Source of the DNA: JAIUNP01 sp020161975
GTDB taxonomy: Bacteria > Pseudomonadota > Alphaproteobacteria > Rhizobiales > Beijerinckiaceae
DNA: 64,000 nucleotides
Assembly: GCA_036745275.1 (NCBI GenBank)
Contig: DAIOGK010000017.1
Coordinates: forward strand, 1 to 64,000
Reading direction: 5' to 3'
The notes under the pieces were generated by a model. That model did no database searches. It was not told the DNA's origin and worked only from the letters and a program-made list of their open reading frames with translations. This document shows positions 62,827 through 64,000 of the stretch, in pieces. Position 1 is the first letter of the stretch. Every line of letters starts with the position of its first letter. The position numbers were made by a program, and so were the translations under genes.

Positions 62827-64000
62827 TCAGGCCCCGTCATGGTCGTTTTGGAGCGCCCAGAGTCGGGCATAAAGCCCGTTGGGCCGATCCAGGAGTTCGT
62901 CGTGGCGACCGGATTCCACGATCTGGCCGTTGGCAAGGCTGATGATCCGGTCGCAATGGCGGACAGCGGCCAACCGGTGGGCGACGATGAACACCGTTCG
63001 TCCGTTCACGATCGCCTTCATGTTGCGCTGGATGATGCGCTCGCTCTCATAATCGAGCGCGCTGGTCGCTTCGTCGAGAATGAGGATGCGCGGATTGGTG
63101 GCGAGCGCCCGGGCTATGGCAATGCGTTGGCGCTGGCCACCGGACAGGTTTGCGCCGCGTTCCTCGATCACGGTGTCATAACCGGCGGACAATGTGTTGA
63201 TGAACTCGTCCGCTCCCGCCAGCCTGGCCATGGCCATCACATGGGACCGCGGCATGGTGAGGGCGGAGAGCGCGATGTTCTCGTGAATCGTGCGGTTGAA
63301 GAGCAGGTTATCCTGTAGAACCACGCCGATCTGCCGCCGCAGCCAGCCCGCGTCCATCTGCGTTACATCCGTGCCGTCGATCAGCACCTGACCCTGCTCG
63401 GGCGTATAGAAGCGCTGGATCAGCTTGGTCAGCGTCGATTTGCCGGAACCGGAAGGGCCAACGATGCCGATCACCTCACCGGGGCGGACCGTCAGGCTGA
63501 GATTGCGCAACACCGGCGGCGTCTCGGGGCGGTAACGGAAGATGATACCCCGAAATTCAACATGGCCGTTAATCGGGCGCAGCGTGGGCGGATTGGGCGG
63601 CGAGGGCTCGGCCGGATAGTTGAGGATATCGCCGAGCCGGGCAATCGAGATCTGCACCTGCTGGAAATCCTGCCAGAGTTGCGACAGCCTCAGGATTGGC
63701 TGCACGGCCTGCGCCGCGATCATGTTGAAGGCGATCAGTTCGCCCACGGTCAGCGTACCGTCGATCACGGCGGTGGCGCCGAAGAACAGGATCAGCGCCG
63801 TTGTGATCTTGTTGACATGCTGGAACAGCGTCTGCCCCAGCGTTCCCAGCATGGTCGCGGAAAACGAGGCACGCACATAGGCTGCGAGCTTTTCCTCCCA
63901 CTGCACCTGCATGAGCGGTTCCACGGCTGCGGCCTTCAGCGTATGCGCACCCATCACGGATTCCACCAGGAATTGCTGGCTGTGCGCGCCGCGCTCGAAC
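62827..64000 (-). CDS. Type I secretion ABC exporter (HlyB/LapB type), 5' end beyond the window
   Basis: The 3' 391 codons show part of the membrane domain (a run beginning FERGAHSQQFLVES is open to the window edge) and the complete ATPase domain. The latter has GPSGSGKST (Walker A), NLSGGQRQRIAIARAL (signature), ILILDEATSALD (Walker B) and VAHRL (His loop). ERGAHSQQFLVES matches the HlyB-type exporter. The family is peptidase- or CLD-type, but the N-terminal domain is outside the window. Its C-terminus is followed directly by the adaptor gene. Confidence 0.92.
   Translation of the reverse strand, partial: FERGAHSQQFLVESVMGAHTLKAAAVEPLMQVQWEEKLAAYVRASFSATMLGTLGQTLFQHVNKITTALILFFGATAVIDGTLTVGELIAFNMIAAQAVQPILRLSQLWQDFQQVQISIARLGDILNYPAEPSPPNPPTLRPINGHVEFRGIIFRYRPETPPVLRNLSLTVRPGEVIGIVGPSGSGKSTLTKLIQRFYTPEQGQVLIDGTDVTQMDAGWLRRQIGVVLQDNLLFNRTIHENIALSALTMPRSHVMAMARLAGADEFINTLSAGYDTVIEERGANLSGGQRQRIAIARALATNPRILILDEATSALDYESERIIQRNMKAIVNGRTVFIVAHRLAAVRHCDRIISLANGQIVESGRHDELLDRPNGLYARLWALQNDHDGA

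Overview
The window looks like the chromosome of an alphaproteobacterium, most likely Hyphomicrobiales. The reasons are a GC-rich backbone, an Omp25/31-type barrel, DUF2842 next to a COX15-type haem A synthase, rplM-rpsI near argC, class I PhaC, and an aminotransferase-hom...glpX...recJ neighbourhood. I cannot name the genus. No CRISPR array or rRNA was seen. There are two tRNAs, Pro(GGG) and Glu(UUC), both with an encoded CCA end.

Region 1 (1-5.9 kb) is foreign. It is the integrase end of an integrative element inserted at the 3' end of tRNA-Pro, and the rest of the element lies left of the window. It holds a tyrosine recombinase, a HigBA-type toxin-antitoxin pair, a small unknown gene and a strikingly AT-rich three-gene block (1469-4255). 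That block encodes a stand-alone class II aminoacyl-tRNA-synthetase-like protein, a sodium:solute symporter and a small membrane protein, with overlapping reading frames. It is the best candidate in the window for an undescribed system.

Region 2 (6-17 kb): after an outer-membrane barrel and an exported metallo-beta-lactamase-fold protein comes an exopolysaccharide locus. It has an O-antigen-ligase-like protein, a polyprenyl glycosylphosphotransferase, a GT4 glycosyltransferase, a Wza-type export lipoprotein, a Wzc/GumC-type co-polymerase with a decayed kinase domain, a CelD-type acyltransferase and a polysaccharide deacetylase.

Region 3 (17-36.9 kb) is mostly backbone: DUF2842, ctaA, a tctCBA tricarboxylate-type transporter, metY facing a HAD phosphatase across a symmetric operator-like element, a DUF900 lipoprotein, a CoA-binding protein, an enoyl-CoA hydratase, a hotdog thioesterase, an adenylate cyclase, rplM-rpsI, a small unannotated secreted ORF with its partner, a GAF-GGDEF protein, an SbmA-like membrane protein without an ATPase, an enolase-superfamily enzyme, argC preceded by a phased 21-bp repeat array, and an FAH-family hydrolase.

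Region 4 (37-45.5 kb) is surface and storage: a FadL-type porin, a YfhO-like giant membrane protein followed by Wzm/Wzt-type ABC export genes, PHA synthase and a divergent lipoprotein.

Region 5 (45.6-56.8 kb) carries a class I aminotransferase, hom, a Trk/Ktr potassium uptake pair, an acyltransferase, an LprI-like exported protein, glpX with a small exported partner, a glyoxalase-II-like hydrolase, recJ and tRNA-Glu.

Region 6 (56.8-64 kb) has an SDR/TetR/AroE-like group, a ferredoxin, class I fumarase, and a type I secretion adaptor plus ABC exporter. The exporter runs off the right edge.
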